A stretch of DNA of 64,000 nt, taken from the NCBI RefSeq assembly GCF_018138145.1, contig NZ_CP073104.1:4035001-4099000 (forward strand), written 5' to 3'. Below are positions 56,021 to 64,000 of the stretch, in pieces; the stretch's first letter is position 1; the number at the start of each line of letters is the position of its first letter. The notes below the pieces were generated by a model. The model saw only the letters and a list, made by a program, of their open reading frames with translations. It was not told the origin of the DNA and searched no databases. The stretch is from Pseudomonas sp. SCA2728.1_7 (lineage in GTDB: Bacteria; Pseudomonadota; Gammaproteobacteria; Pseudomonadales; Pseudomonadaceae). A program made the position numbers and the translations under genes.

Positions 56021-56151
56021 GAATGGCTGGTGAAGCCCTTCGATGCTCCTATGTTGTGTTAAGTGTTGGCAGATATCTGAACCCCGCCCTAGCGGTTCGG
56101 AACTTAAACCCCGGAACTTCTCCCTCCCCAATGAAGTCCGGGGCTTTTTTT
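56021..56151 (+). ncRNA. ersA: ErsA small RNA (Spot 42-position sRNA)
   Basis: The gap between polA and engB is the locus of ErsA in pseudomonads (and of Spot 42 in enterics). A transcript of about 131 bases runs from the sigma-22-type promoter to a terminator with stem CCCCGGA (56109-56115)/TCCGGGG (56137-56143), extended by ACTTC/GAAGT, followed by seven T. The recalled length of ErsA (about 132 nt) agrees. In P. aeruginosa it acts by base pairing with Hfq on algC and other envelope and biofilm genes. No reading frame in it is convincing. Targets in this strain are unknown. Confidence 0.85.
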
Positions 56152-56155
56152 GCCC

Positions 56156-56279
56156 GAAAATTGGCTGTGGCACGCTCAGACTGCGTTGAAAGCACAGCTA
56201 AAAATGCTCATTTAGGTACCCTAAACTCCGCTTTTTAGCTGTGCTTTCGCCTTGCCTGAGCGCACCACAGCCAATTTTC
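56156..56279. repeat. 124-nt tiered palindrome between ersA and engB
   Basis: The outer 15-bp stem (56156-56170 with 56265-56279; GAAAATTGGCTGTGG) is followed by a 2-base internal loop, a 7-bp stem (CGCTCAG 56173-56179 with CTGAGCG 56256-56262), a perfect 17-bp stem (GAAAGCACAGCTAAAAA 56188-56204 with 56232-56248) and an inner TTTAGG-TAC-CCTAAA at 56211-56225. It has no coding potential and ends 10 bases from the engB stop. It may be a terminator for engB on the minus strand, a structured RNA, or a small foldback element. Confidence 0.85.
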
Positions 56280-56289
56280 TAATCCCTGT

Positions 56290-56931
56290 TTACTCAGCCG
56301 CCTCGGCACCCTTATCAGCCAGTTCCATCCAGCCGGCCAGTACAGTGTAGGCCTCTTCCAGGCCCATGCGTTTTGGCGCCGAGAACAGCTGGATGGTGAC
56401 CAGGTCGCCCCAACCCTTGCGGATTTCCGACTGCACTTTGAGCAGGGTGTTCTTGGCTGCGCCGTAGGTGAGCTTGTCGGCCTTGGTCAGCAGGATGTGC
56501 ATCGGCATGCCGGCCGCAACGGCCCAGTCGAGCATCAACAGGTCGAAGTCGGTCATTGGATGACGGATGTCCATCATCAAAATCAAACCCTTCAAACTCT
56601 CACGGCCACCGAGGTAAGCCTCAAGGTGACGCTGCCAGTGCATCTTCAGCGGGATCGGTACTTTTGCGTAACCGTAGCCCGGCAGGTCGACCAGACGGCG
56701 ATCTTCGTCTAGCTTGAAGAAGTTCAACAGCTGTGTGCGACCCGGGGTTTTCGAGGTACGCGCCAGGCTGGCGTGAGTCAAAGTGTTCAGTGCGCTGGAT
56801 TTGCCGGCGTTGGAACGACCGGCAAACGCCACTTCGAAGCCTTCGTCGTCAGGGCATTGATCGACTTTGGCGGCACTGAGCATGAACGTGGACTGTTGGC
56901 ACAGGCCGAGGATGGGATTCTTGAGTTGCAT
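56290..56931 (-). CDS. engB: Ribosome biogenesis GTPase EngB (YihA/YsxC)
   Basis: ATG 56931 ([20 protein letters not shown]) matches the family start; the open frame to 57057 is unsupported. The 213-residue GTPase has G1 [15 protein letters not shown]2 KTPGRTQ, G3 VDLPGYGYA and G4 LTKADK. It is needed for late assembly of the 50S subunit. It is read toward polA, with ersA between. Confidence 0.97.
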   Translation of the reverse strand: MQLKNPILGLCQQSTFMLSAAKVDQCPDDEGFEVAFAGRSNAGKSSALNTLTHASLARTSKTPGRTQLLNFFKLDEDRRLVDLPGYGYAKVPIPLKMHWQRHLEAYLGGRESLKGLILMMDIRHPMTDFDLLMLDWAVAAGMPMHILLTKADKLTYGAAKNTLLKVQSEIRKGWGDLVTIQLFSAPKRMGLEEAYTVLAGWMELADKGAEAAE

Positions 56932-57122
56932 GGGATTTCCGATGTGGGCGGCGCCGGGATTGGGCGCGGAACGCGGTGTCGCTTCCGTTTCAGTGACGCC
57001 AGTATATAATGCCGCAGATTTTGTGTGTGCTTTGTCCCAGCGTAGGATGAAGTTCACGAGAGCGACAGACCTTGATTGCGCATTAGAACGCAGAACGCTC
57101 TCAACCCTGAAAAGGTCGTTTT

Positions 57123-57413
57123 ATGACGAAATGGCTGCTGGCTGCCGGAGTCTTGATGCCGCTTTACAGCGCACAGGCTACACAGGATCCGGAAGCTGTG
57201 TACAACCGTGTTTGTGGTGCCTGTCATTCCGGCCAACTACCCATGGCGCCCGAAAGAGGCGATCAGGAAGCTTGGACGCCGAGGTTGGCGAAAGGTATGG
57301 GGACGCTGGTGCAACACGTGACCCAGGGTTTCAAGGCGATGCCGCCGCGTGGTTTGTGCATGGACTGCAGTGCCGAGGATTACCAAGCCATCATCCTGTG
57401 GATGAGCGAGTAA
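57123..57413 (+). CDS. Small c-type cytochrome (c5-like)
   Basis: This 96-residue precursor (MTKWLLAAGVLMPLYSAQAT) has one heme c site, VYNRVCGACHSGQLPMAPER, a candidate Met ligand in FKAMPPRGLC and a second Cys pair (CMDC) typical of cytochrome c5. It is a soluble periplasmic electron carrier and lies 43 bases before the cytochrome c4 gene, probably in one operon. Confidence 0.88.
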   Translation: MTKWLLAAGVLMPLYSAQATQDPEAVYNRVCGACHSGQLPMAPERGDQEAWTPRLAKGMGTLVQHVTQGFKAMPPRGLCMDCSAEDYQAIILWMSE

Positions 57414-57456
57414 ACCCGGTCCATAACTTAACCCTTAGCCGTAGTTGGATTAGCTG

Positions 57457-58068
57457 ATGAACAAATTGATCGTGAGTCTGCTGTTGACCGTGGGAATCTC
57501 AGGCTTCGCCCATGCTGCCGGTGATGCCGCAGCAGGCCAGGCAAAAGCCGCCGTATGTGGAGCCTGCCATGGCCCGGACGGCAACAGCATGGCGCCAAAC
57601 TTTCCGAAACTGGCCGGTCAAGGTGAACGCTACCTGACCAAGCAACTGCACGACATCAAGTCGGGCAAGCGCACCGTTCTGGAAATGACCGGGCTGCTGA
57701 CCAACCTGAGCGATCAGGACCTGGCCGACATCGCCGCCTACTTCGCCAGCCAGAAAGGCAGCGTCGGCGCCGCCGATCCGAAGATCGTCGCGCGCGGTGA
57801 AGCGCTGTTCCGTGGCGGCAACCTCGCCAAGGGCCTGCCAGCCTGCACCGGTTGCCACTCGCCGAACGGCGCCGGCAACGCCGCTGCCGGTTTCCCACAC
57901 CTGGGTGGCCAACACGCTCAATACATCGCCAAGCAACTGACCGATTTCCGCAAGGAAGAAGGCGGCCGCAACAACGACGGCGACACCATGACCATGCAAA
58001 CCATCGCCAAACGCCTGAGCGACGAAGACATCGCAGCGGTCTCCAGCTACATTCAGGGTCTGCACTAA
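57457..58068 (+). CDS. Diheme cytochrome c4
   Basis: This 203-residue precursor has a signal peptide (MNKLIVSLLLTVGISGFAHA) and two similar cytochrome domains: C34-C37-H38 (CGACHG) with MAPNFPKLAGQGERYLTKQL, and C130-C133-H134 (CTGCHS) with AGFPHLGGQHAQYIAKQLTD. Cytochrome c4 carries electrons to terminal oxidases, including cbb3 and caa3 types. A terminator follows. Confidence 0.95.
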   Translation: MNKLIVSLLLTVGISGFAHAAGDAAAGQAKAAVCGACHGPDGNSMAPNFPKLAGQGERYLTKQLHDIKSGKRTVLEMTGLLTNLSDQDLADIAAYFASQKGSVGAADPKIVARGEALFRGGNLAKGLPACTGCHSPNGAGNAAAGFPHLGGQHAQYIAKQLTDFRKEEGGRNNDGDTMTMQTIAKRLSDEDIAAVSSYIQGLH

Positions 58069-58146
58069 GGCCTACGGATCGAGCACTGCAGGCGATGGAC
58101 ATCTCCTGCAACGTTAACGCTCGATTAATCCGTCGCAGCAAGTATA

Positions 58147-58175
58147 AAAAGGGTGGCTTTGGCCGCCCTTTTTTG
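58147..58175 (+). terminator. Terminator after the cytochrome c4 gene
   Basis: A hairpin AAGGGTGGC-TTT-GGCCGCCCTT followed by a run of T, with one G-U pair. Confidence 0.88.
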
Positions 58176-58268
58176 TGGCCGCTACCGTTACACTACAGAA
58201 CTCATGCCCGCCAGGATCTGTCTGAAAACAGGTCGCGCGAGGCGACCAAAATTGTCCAGGAGTAAAGC

Positions 58269-58910
58269 ATGCGTAATCTGATCATCAGCGCCGCTCTCGT
58301 CGCTGCCAGCCTGTTCGGCGTGACCGCTCAAGCCGCCGAAGCACCTGCCGCCCCTTACGTGGAACTGGCCAACCCGGTGCCGGTTGCAGAGCCTGGCAAA
58401 ATCGAAGTGGTCGAGCTGTTCTGGTACGGCTGCCCGCATTGCTACGCGTTTGAGCCGGTGATCAACCCATGGGTTGAAAAACTGCCCTCCGACGTCAACT
58501 TCGTGCGCATCCCGGCCATGTTCGGCGGCCCGTGGGACGCTCACGGTCAAATGTTCCTGACCCTGGAAGCGATGGGTGTCGAGCACAAGGTTCACAACGC
58601 CGTGTTCAACGCAATCCAGAAAGAACACAAGAAGCTGACCGACAAGAACGACATGGCTGACTTCCTCGCCACCCAAGGCGTGGACAAGGACAAGTTCCTC
58701 GCCACCTTCGACTCGTTCGCCATCAAAGGTCAGATCGTAAAAGCTCGCGAACTGGCCAAGAAGTACGAAATCACTGGCGTGCCAACCATGATCGTCAACG
58801 GCAAGTACCGCTTTGACATCGGCTCTGCCGGTGGTGCCGAGCAAGCGCTGCAACTGGCTGACCAACTGGTCGCCAAAGAGCGAGCGGCAACCAAGGCTGC
58901 TGCCAACTAA
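58269..58910 (+). CDS. dsbA: Thiol:disulfide interchange protein DsbA
   Basis: This 213-residue periplasmic oxidase introduces disulfides into secreted proteins. The signal peptide ends at AQA-AEA; the active site is Cys55-Pro-His-Cys58 in ELFWYGCPHCYAFEPV, and the cis-proline loop is EITGVPTMIVNGKYRFDI. It lies between the cytochrome and EEP-hydrolase genes, the order I recall from P. aeruginosa. Confidence 0.96.
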   Translation: MRNLIISAALVAASLFGVTAQAAEAPAAPYVELANPVPVAEPGKIEVVELFWYGCPHCYAFEPVINPWVEKLPSDVNFVRIPAMFGGPWDAHGQMFLTLEAMGVEHKVHNAVFNAIQKEHKKLTDKNDMADFLATQGVDKDKFLATFDSFAIKGQIVKARELAKKYEITGVPTMIVNGKYRFDIGSAGGAEQALQLADQLVAKERAATKAAAN

Positions 58911-58924
58911 GCGCGGCAACCGCC

Positions 58925-59803
58925 ATGCGCCGCTGGAAGTCTGAACGCATCGTTGGCCTGCATGATCCGCAGGTCAACGAGCATCACCTGGAGTCCACGG
59001 GTCTGCCCGCAGACCAGCGTTTGCGTCTGCTCAGTTTCAATATCCAGGTCGGCATCAGCACCGAGCGCTATCGGCATTACCTGACCCGTAGCTGGCAGCA
59101 CCTGCTGCCGCACACCGGGCGCTCAGGCAATCTGCAAAAGATCGGTGACTTGCTGGGCGACTTCGATCTGGTCGCTCTGCAGGAAGCCGATGGCGGCAGC
59201 CTGCGTTCGGGCTACGTCAATCAGGTCGAACATCTGGCGCAACTCGGCGCCTTTCCCTACTGGTATCAACAACTCAATCGCAACCTCGGCCGACTCGCTC
59301 AGCACAGCAATGGCGTGCTCAGTCGTCTGAAACCGTCGGCGATTGAAGATCACCCGCTGCCCGGCCCGAAAGGTCGTGGAGCGATTCTGCTGCGTTTCGG
59401 CGAAGGCCCGGAAGCGCTGGTGGTGGTGATGATGCACCTGGCCCTTGGCGCGCGAACCCGCAGCCTGCAACTGGCCTATATTCGTGAGCTGATCGGTGGC
59501 TATAAACACCAAGTGTTGATGGGTGACATGAACACCCACGCCAGCGATCTGCTACAACATTCTCCGTTACGCGATCTCGGCCTGCTGGCCCCGCAGGTGG
59601 AAGCGACTTTCCCCAGCTGGCGCCCACAGCGTTGCCTTGATCATATTTTGCTCAGCCCGACCCTGACCCTGGAAAAGGTCGAAGTGCTGGCACAACCGAT
59701 TTCCGATCACCTGCCGGTCGCGGTAGAGATTCGTCTGCCGGGTTCGCTCACGGCCGATGCATTGCCCGCGTTGAGTCCTGCCCCTCGCGGAACCCCTGAA
59801 TGA
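58925..59803 (+). CDS. Endonuclease/exonuclease/phosphatase family protein
   Basis: This 292-residue protein has the EEP fold motifs: RLRLLSFNIQVGIS, DLVALQEADGGSLRSGYVNQ, VMMHLALGARTRSLQLAYIR, LMGDMNTHASDLL and CLDHILLSPTL then PISDHLPVAVEIRLPGS. These give the Asn, Glu, Asp/Asn and His residues of the metal-dependent catalytic site. The substrate is unknown. Its stop overlaps the dgcH start by ATGA, so the two are translationally coupled. Confidence 0.9.
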   Translation: MRRWKSERIVGLHDPQVNEHHLESTGLPADQRLRLLSFNIQVGISTERYRHYLTRSWQHLLPHTGRSGNLQKIGDLLGDFDLVALQEADGGSLRSGYVNQVEHLAQLGAFPYWYQQLNRNLGRLAQHSNGVLSRLKPSAIEDHPLPGPKGRGAILLRFGEGPEALVVVMMHLALGARTRSLQLAYIRELIGGYKHQVLMGDMNTHASDLLQHSPLRDLGLLAPQVEATFPSWRPQRCLDHILLSPTLTLEKVEVLAQPISDHLPVAVEIRLPGSLTADALPALSPAPRGTPE

Positions 59804-61872
59804 GCGACGACGCCCAGCGCTGGAAAGAGAAGTACCTCAAAAGCATCGAACAACAGGACAAACTTGAACGCCGCTGGGCCGCCAGGCTCGATTTGCTGCG
59901 TCGCGGCCTGGTGCGCAGCACGCTGGCGGCCGAAGGCACCGATAAAGTCGTTGATCAGTGCATGAAAGAGATGCGCGACGTGGTGCGCACCGACGACATG
60001 GACGCCGGCCTCGCCGCCTTGCTGCCGCGTCTGGAAAAAGCCGTGCTCGATTCCGAGCAGCGTCGCGAAACCCGCATCGATCAGGTCAGTACCGCGCTGA
60101 CGTCGCTGGTCACCCAGTTGCAGGCATTGCCGCTGCCGCGTGAAGTCGCTCAGCCACTGAAGAAGTTCGCCAAACAACTGGATGGCCGCGTCGGTTCGGC
60201 GCGGGAAATGCCATTGCTGTTAAGTGAGCTCAGCGGTTTGCAGGGCAAAGCGTTAAGTCAGTTGGACACCCCGGCAGAGCCGGGTCGCCCGGGTCTGCTG
60301 CAACGGCTGTTTGGTAGCCGCGACAGCGAAGAGGCGCCAGCGACAGAATCACCCGCGCCGCTGCAAGCCACGCCGCCGCAACCGCTTGCCCCATCGGCGC
60401 CCGAACCAGAAGCCGCACAGCCCGCCCCTGTCGCGGCGATCGAAGCCGTGACGGCAGCGCCTGCCATAGAAGCACCTGCAACTGCCGAAACAACGACGCC
60501 AGCCGCCCAGGCTCATTTGGCACCGGAAGCGGCAGAGGTGGTTACCTTTGTGCCACCGAAGGTTGTCAGCACAGTCAGCAGCCCTCCGCTCGAACCGCAG
60601 GCTGAGCACTTCGAGCCCGAGCCTGTTTTCGCCGCAGTTCCAGCTCAGACGCCCATCGCGCCTGCCGCCATCAACCCTGATGAACTGATCCACCCCGGCG
60701 ATCCGACACCGCTGATCCTCGACAGCCTGCCACTGCCCGAGCCAATTGCCCAAGCGCTGGCCGCCATCGACCCGGAGCAGCCCGAGCACGACATCCTGTT
60801 CGCCCTGCCGGATACCCCGGAGCCGTCTTACAGCTCCGTGGCCAAACACATCGAAGACACCCTGATCGGGCTGCTCGACGACCTGACCCTGCCGGAACGT
60901 CACCGTCCACAAGCCGAAGCCATGCGTGAGCGGCTCAAACACGGTCTGAACTGGTACGAATTGATCCCGATCCTCGACGATCTGGCGACGTTGATGCTGG
61001 CGATCACCGACAGCGGTCAGCACGAATTCGAAGCCTACCTGCAGCAACTCAACGAACGCCTCGAAGCGTTCCAGAGCAATCTGCAGGCTGCCAGTGAAGG
61101 ACATGCCGACAACAGCTCGGCGGCGCGGGCCATGGACACGCAGATCCGCGAGCAAGTCGATGGTTTGCAGACCAGCGTGCAGGAAGCGGCGGATCTGGAA
61201 GACCTCAAGCACGTGTTGGAGAACCATCTCGAAGGCCTGCTCGGCACCATGGACCAGCACCAGAAGCAGCGCGATGCCCGCGAACAGGAAGTCGCCACGC
61301 GGCTCAAAAGCCTGTCCGAACGCGTGGCGCATATGGAGCAGGAAGCCCAGGGTTTCCGCGAACATCTTGAAGTACAAAGACAGAAAGCCTTGATCGATCC
61401 GCTCACCGGCCTGCCCAATCGCGCTGCGTGGAGCGAACGCCTCGAGCATGAAATCAAGCAGTGGCAACAGCATGGCAACACCCTGAGCCTGGCCATGCTC
61501 GACCTCGATCACTTCAAACGCATCAACGACAACTACGGCCATTTGGCCGGCGATAAGGTGCTGAAGATCATTGCCACCGTGTTGCGCAAACGCCTGCGCG
61601 GCTCGGACTTCATTGCCCGTTTCGGCGGGGAAGAGTTCGTTCTGTTGATGCCGGCAACGCCGCCGGCAGTCGGCGCCAAACTGTTGGAAACCCTGCGCGC
61701 AGCGATCGAAGCCTGCCCTTTCCACTTCAAGGGCGAGCGCGTGACGATCACCATTTCCATGGGACTGGCAACATTCCGCGCTGGAGAACACAGCGATCTG
61801 GTGCTGAAAAGAGCCGATCAGGCGCTTTACCGCGCTAAAAATGCAGGACGCAACCGGGTCGAGCTGGGCTGA
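59800..61872 (+). CDS. dgcH: Diguanylate cyclase (DgcH-like)
   Basis: This 690-residue protein lacks clear membrane helices. It has an N-terminal helical domain (about 1-160), a long Ala/Pro/Glu-rich linker (about 165-310), a second helical domain with coiled coil (about 340-530) and a C-terminal GGDEF domain. The active site is GGEEF at 609-613 (FIARFGGEEFVLLMP), and Arg600-Asp603 (RGSD) forms the RxxD inhibitory site five residues upstream. It therefore should make c-di-GMP and be feedback-inhibited. Coupling to the preceding EEP gene is by ATGA. Confidence 0.94.
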   Translation: MSDDAQRWKEKYLKSIEQQDKLERRWAARLDLLRRGLVRSTLAAEGTDKVVDQCMKEMRDVVRTDDMDAGLAALLPRLEKAVLDSEQRRETRIDQVSTALTSLVTQLQALPLPREVAQPLKKFAKQLDGRVGSAREMPLLLSELSGLQGKALSQLDTPAEPGRPGLLQRLFGSRDSEEAPATESPAPLQATPPQPLAPSAPEPEAAQPAPVAAIEAVTAAPAIEAPATAETTTPAAQAHLAPEAAEVVTFVPPKVVSTVSSPPLEPQAEHFEPEPVFAAVPAQTPIAPAAINPDELIHPGDPTPLILDSLPLPEPIAQALAAIDPEQPEHDILFALPDTPEPSYSSVAKHIEDTLIGLLDDLTLPERHRPQAEAMRERLKHGLNWYELIPILDDLATLMLAITDSGQHEFEAYLQQLNERLEAFQSNLQAASEGHADNSSAARAMDTQIREQVDGLQTSVQEAADLEDLKHVLENHLEGLLGTMDQHQKQRDAREQEVATRLKSLSERVAHMEQEAQGFREHLEVQRQKALIDPLTGLPNRAAWSERLEHEIKQWQQHGNTLSLAMLDLDHFKRINDNYGHLAGDKVLKIIATVLRKRLRGSDFIARFGGEEFVLLMPATPPAVGAKLLETLRAAIEACPFHFKGERVTITISMGLATFRAGEHSDLVLKRADQALYRAKNAGRNRVELG

Positions 61873-61920
61873 GCAAATTGTTCCATTTTGTTTAAATCCG
61901 CCCGCTGACCGTCGAGACGC

Positions 61921-61968
61921 AAGGCAGTACGTTACACTGTTGCATTACTGTCTTGCGTGTACTGCCTT
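61921..61968. promoter_or_regulatory. Inverted repeat upstream of ampDh2
   Basis: AAGGCAGTAC (61921-61930) and GTACTGCCTT (61959-61968) are perfect 10-bp arms 28 bases apart, ending 5 bases before the ampDh2 start. They could form an RNA hairpin over the ribosome-binding site or a paired operator. Confidence 0.5.
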
Positions 61969-61973
61969 CTGCC

Positions 61974-62756
61974 ATGAAATTCTTTGCCCTCCTCGCGTCG
62001 CTGCTCGTTCTGGCCGGTTGTGCCAGCAGCCCGCGTTATGACACCAGCCATCCTTCGGCCAATTACGACAGCCGCATTCAGTTTGTGGTCGTGCATTACA
62101 CGTCGGCCTCGCTGGAGCGCTCGCTGCAACTGCTGACCCACGGCGAAGTCAGCAGCCATTACCTGATCGGCGACGACAAGAGCGGCACTGTCTACAAGCT
62201 GATGGATGAAAACCAGCGCGCCTGGCACGCCGGCGAAAGCCAATGGCAAGGCCGCACCTGGCTCAACTCCAGCTCGATCGGCATCGAAATCGTCAATCCG
62301 GGCTTCAAGGACACGCCGACCGGGCGGCTGTGGTATCCGTACAGCGAAGCGCAGATTCAATCATTGATCGTCCTGCTCAAAGACATCAGCAAACGCAATG
62401 GCATCAGCCCGCGACACATCATCGGCCATAGCGACATCGCGCCGCTGCGCAAGCTTGATCCCGGGCCGTTGTTTCCGTGGAAACGCCTGGCCGCGGAGAG
62501 TTTGGGTGTGTGGCCGAATGAACAGGCAGTGGCGCGCCAGCAAATGCTCTTCACCAACGGCGAACTGCCGAGCATCAGTTGGTTCCAGGCGCAATTGGCG
62601 CACCTTGGTTATGACACGCCGCAAACCGGCGAACTGGACGTTGCGACGCGCCACGTCCTCGCAGCCTTCCAGATGCACTTCCGGCCTTCGCGCTTCGACG
62701 GCACGCCGGATGCGCAAACGGCAGCGCTGCTGCTGGTCCTCAATCAGACAAAATAA
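61974..62756 (+). CDS. ampDh2: Lipoprotein N-acetylmuramoyl-L-alanine amidase
   Basis: ATG 61974 gives a 260-residue precursor with lipobox LLVLAGCASS. The amidase_2 zinc site is His41 (FVVVHYTSAS), His152 (IIGHSDIAPLRKLDPG) and Asp162, with Glu105 and Lys160 as the expected catalytic residues. A C-terminal helical peptidoglycan-binding domain follows (ISWFQAQLAHLGYDTPQTGE). It cleaves the muramic acid-alanine bond in the outer periplasm, as AmpDh2 does in P. aeruginosa. Not a cytosolic AmpD. Confidence 0.93.
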   Translation: MKFFALLASLLVLAGCASSPRYDTSHPSANYDSRIQFVVVHYTSASLERSLQLLTHGEVSSHYLIGDDKSGTVYKLMDENQRAWHAGESQWQGRTWLNSSSIGIEIVNPGFKDTPTGRLWYPYSEAQIQSLIVLLKDISKRNGISPRHIIGHSDIAPLRKLDPGPLFPWKRLAAESLGVWPNEQAVARQQMLFTNGELPSISWFQAQLAHLGYDTPQTGELDVATRHVLAAFQMHFRPSRFDGTPDAQTAALLLVLNQTK

Positions 62757-62829
62757 TGACGCCCGCCCGACGGTCAGGGCGAAATCGCAATCAGCAGCTA
62801 TAACTCATTGGTAATTCTTCGGATATTCC

Positions 62830-64000
62830 ATGATGGTTGCTACCCGAGAGACGCTGCGTAGCTGGTTCTATCGCCCGTGGTTTTTGGCGATGATCGCGGC
62901 TGTCCTCAGTGCCTGCCTGCTGATCGCCGGCGGAATGTTCGTGGCCATGCGTCAGGTCGAGCAAAGCGAAAGTCAGGAAATGAACGCGCAAGGCGAACGT
63001 TTCCTCGCCCGCCTCGAACAATTGTTCGGCCAGTTGCGCGAAAGTCTCGACGATCTCGAAGCGCAGCCATTGCGCAGTTGTGACGATGAAATGATCGCGA
63101 CCCTGCAGCAAGTCACCTTCAACTATCGCTTCGTCTACGAAGCGGCTTACATGGACGCCACGCGTATCTGCTCCAACCGCCCACGTCAGGAAGGCGTGTC
63201 GGTGGTACGGGCGCCGGATATCAGAGGGCCGACTTACAGCTATTGGCTCAATACCACCACCGAACCCGATGAAAACCGCGCCGCGCTGATGCTGGGTCGC
63301 GGCAATTTTCGTGTGGCCACATCACGCGGGCATCTGACCGACATGGTCGATCTGTCGCCCGGCAGCAGCCTACTGGTAGTACTCGATCATGGTACCCGGG
63401 CGATCCCGGTGCTCGGCACGGCGCAGGCCTGGCCACCGACCGAACATTGGCCACCGAAAAGTCGCGAGTCATTACAGGTCACTCAGACTCGGCTGATCTA
63501 CCGCATGCCCACCAACAATCCGGAATATCAACTGGTGCTGATCACGCCGCGCACCGGCATGCACATCCCTGCGATCTGGTGGTGGATGGTTCCGGCCTGC
63601 CTATTGCTCGGCGCATTCTTAGGGTTCTTTGTGTTCTTGCTGGTGCGCCAGCGCCAATCGCTGGACGCAGAACTCAATGGCGCCATTCGTCGGGGCGAGC
63701 TGCAGGTGCTCTATCAGCCGATCTTCGATCTCGACAGCCGCAACTGCGTCGGCGCCGAAGCCCTGCTGCGTTGGCGCCGCCCGGACGGCACGCTGACCAG
63801 TCCCGACCTGTTTATCCCCATGGCGGAGAACACTGGGCAGATTCGCCAGATGACCGACTTTGTCCTCCAGCGTTTGCTGGAACAACTGGGTCCGGTGCTG
63901 CGGGCCAATCCGCAACTGTATATCTCGGTTAACCTCGCCGCCTGCGACGTGATGGTGCCGCGCATCGGTCTGGTCATGGCGCGCTTGCTCACATTGCATC
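62830..64000 (+). CDS. CSS-motif EAL-domain c-di-GMP phosphodiesterase (runs off window)
   Basis: About 390 residues are visible. A membrane helix (FLAMIAAVLSACLLIAGGMF) starts a periplasmic CSS-type sensor domain with Cys84 (LRSCDDEM) and Cys114 (RICSN, where the usual motif is CSS), followed by a second helix (WWWMVPACLLLGAFLGFFVF). The EAL motif is at 310-312 (CVGAEALLRWRRPDGTL), then FIPMAENTGQIRQMTDFVLQ. Such enzymes are controlled by disulfide formation in the periplasm, which fits the nearby dsbA. The catalytic C-terminus lies beyond the window. Confidence 0.9.
   Translation, partial: MMVATRETLRSWFYRPWFLAMIAAVLSACLLIAGGMFVAMRQVEQSESQEMNAQGERFLARLEQLFGQLRESLDDLEAQPLRSCDDEMIATLQQVTFNYRFVYEAAYMDATRICSNRPRQEGVSVVRAPDIRGPTYSYWLNTTTEPDENRAALMLGRGNFRVATSRGHLTDMVDLSPGSSLLVVLDHGTRAIPVLGTAQAWPPTEHWPPKSRESLQVTQTRLIYRMPTNNPEYQLVLITPRTGMHIPAIWWWMVPACLLLGAFLGFFVFLLVRQRQSLDAELNGAIRRGELQVLYQPIFDLDSRNCVGAEALLRWRRPDGTLTSPDLFIPMAENTGQIRQMTDFVLQRLLEQLGPVLRANPQLYISVNLAACDVMVPRIGLVMARLLTLH

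Noticed and set aside
60349..61791. 480-codon minus-strand frame inside dgcH
   Set aside because: It overlaps the GGDEF gene in the antisense frame and its composition follows from the sense codons.

Overview
The window is a chromosomal stretch of a Pseudomonas of the fluorescens group. The evidence is high GC with strong G/C-ending codon bias, many Pseudomonas REP repeats (GAGCAGGCTCRCTCC and GTAGGAGCTGCCGAAGG types), the divergent trpI-trpBA locus, the caa3 oxidase cluster, zur-znuCB/znuA, the polA-ersA-engB order, and a membrane gluconate dehydrogenase. Many neighbours match genes I recall from the PA00xx and PA54xx-PA55xx ends of the P. aeruginosa map, which suggests the region lies near the replication origin. 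No tRNA, rRNA, CRISPR array, prophage or transposase gene was seen.

Layout. 0-7 kb: 5' part of glutaryl-CoA dehydrogenase with its divergent LysR regulator, the three-gene proton-translocating transhydrogenase (pntAA-pntAB-pntB), and a succinate/acetyl-CoA transferase. 7-10.7 kb: a DUF1127 gene behind a cluster of ACTGTA/TACAGT half-sites, then three tandem DUF2388 exported proteins tightly coupled to a large exported protein that combines an HExxH motif with a DUF4105 (Lnb-type) region. 10.7-20 kb: an RcnB/CigR-like protein, trpBA/trpI, dodecin, OsmC, DUF883, two DUF1161 paralogs, paired lipoproteins and a lipoprotein aminopeptidase. 20-24 kb: HAD phosphatase, gamma-class carbonic anhydrase, prlC-yheV and a periplasmic Cys-based phosphatase. 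24.5-28.4 kb: three-subunit gluconate 2-dehydrogenase. 28.4-32.6 kb: a small protein with a dockerin-like calcium motif, a radical SAM protein behind a LexA box, and a beta carbonic anhydrase next to a SulP transporter.

32.7-42.4 kb: the aa3/caa3 oxidase operon with its assembly genes (coxB, coxA, ctaG, coxC, SURF1, a Sco-like protein, ctaA, cyoE, sco). These supply subunits, heme A synthesis and CuA/CuB loading. 42.6-47.6 kb: methionine ABC transporter metNIQ and an HPII-type catalase. 47.7-51.5 kb: a lipoprotein gene and the Zur-controlled zinc uptake system. 51.6-58.9 kb: homoserine kinase, DUF2782, polA, the ErsA small RNA, engB, two c-type cytochromes and dsbA. 58.9-64 kb: an EEP-family hydrolase overlapping diguanylate cyclase dgcH, lipoprotein amidase ampDh2, and a CSS-EAL phosphodiesterase cut by the window edge.

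The points most worth a second look are the DUF2388/DUF4105 module, ErsA with its sigma-22-type promoter and the 124-nt tiered palindrome beside it, the DUF1127 operator cluster, a second Sco-like CxxxC protein in the cox operon, two oppositely oriented copies of a MITE-like repeat, and the LexA box before the radical SAM gene. Gene numbers from P. aeruginosa are from memory and were not checked by a search.
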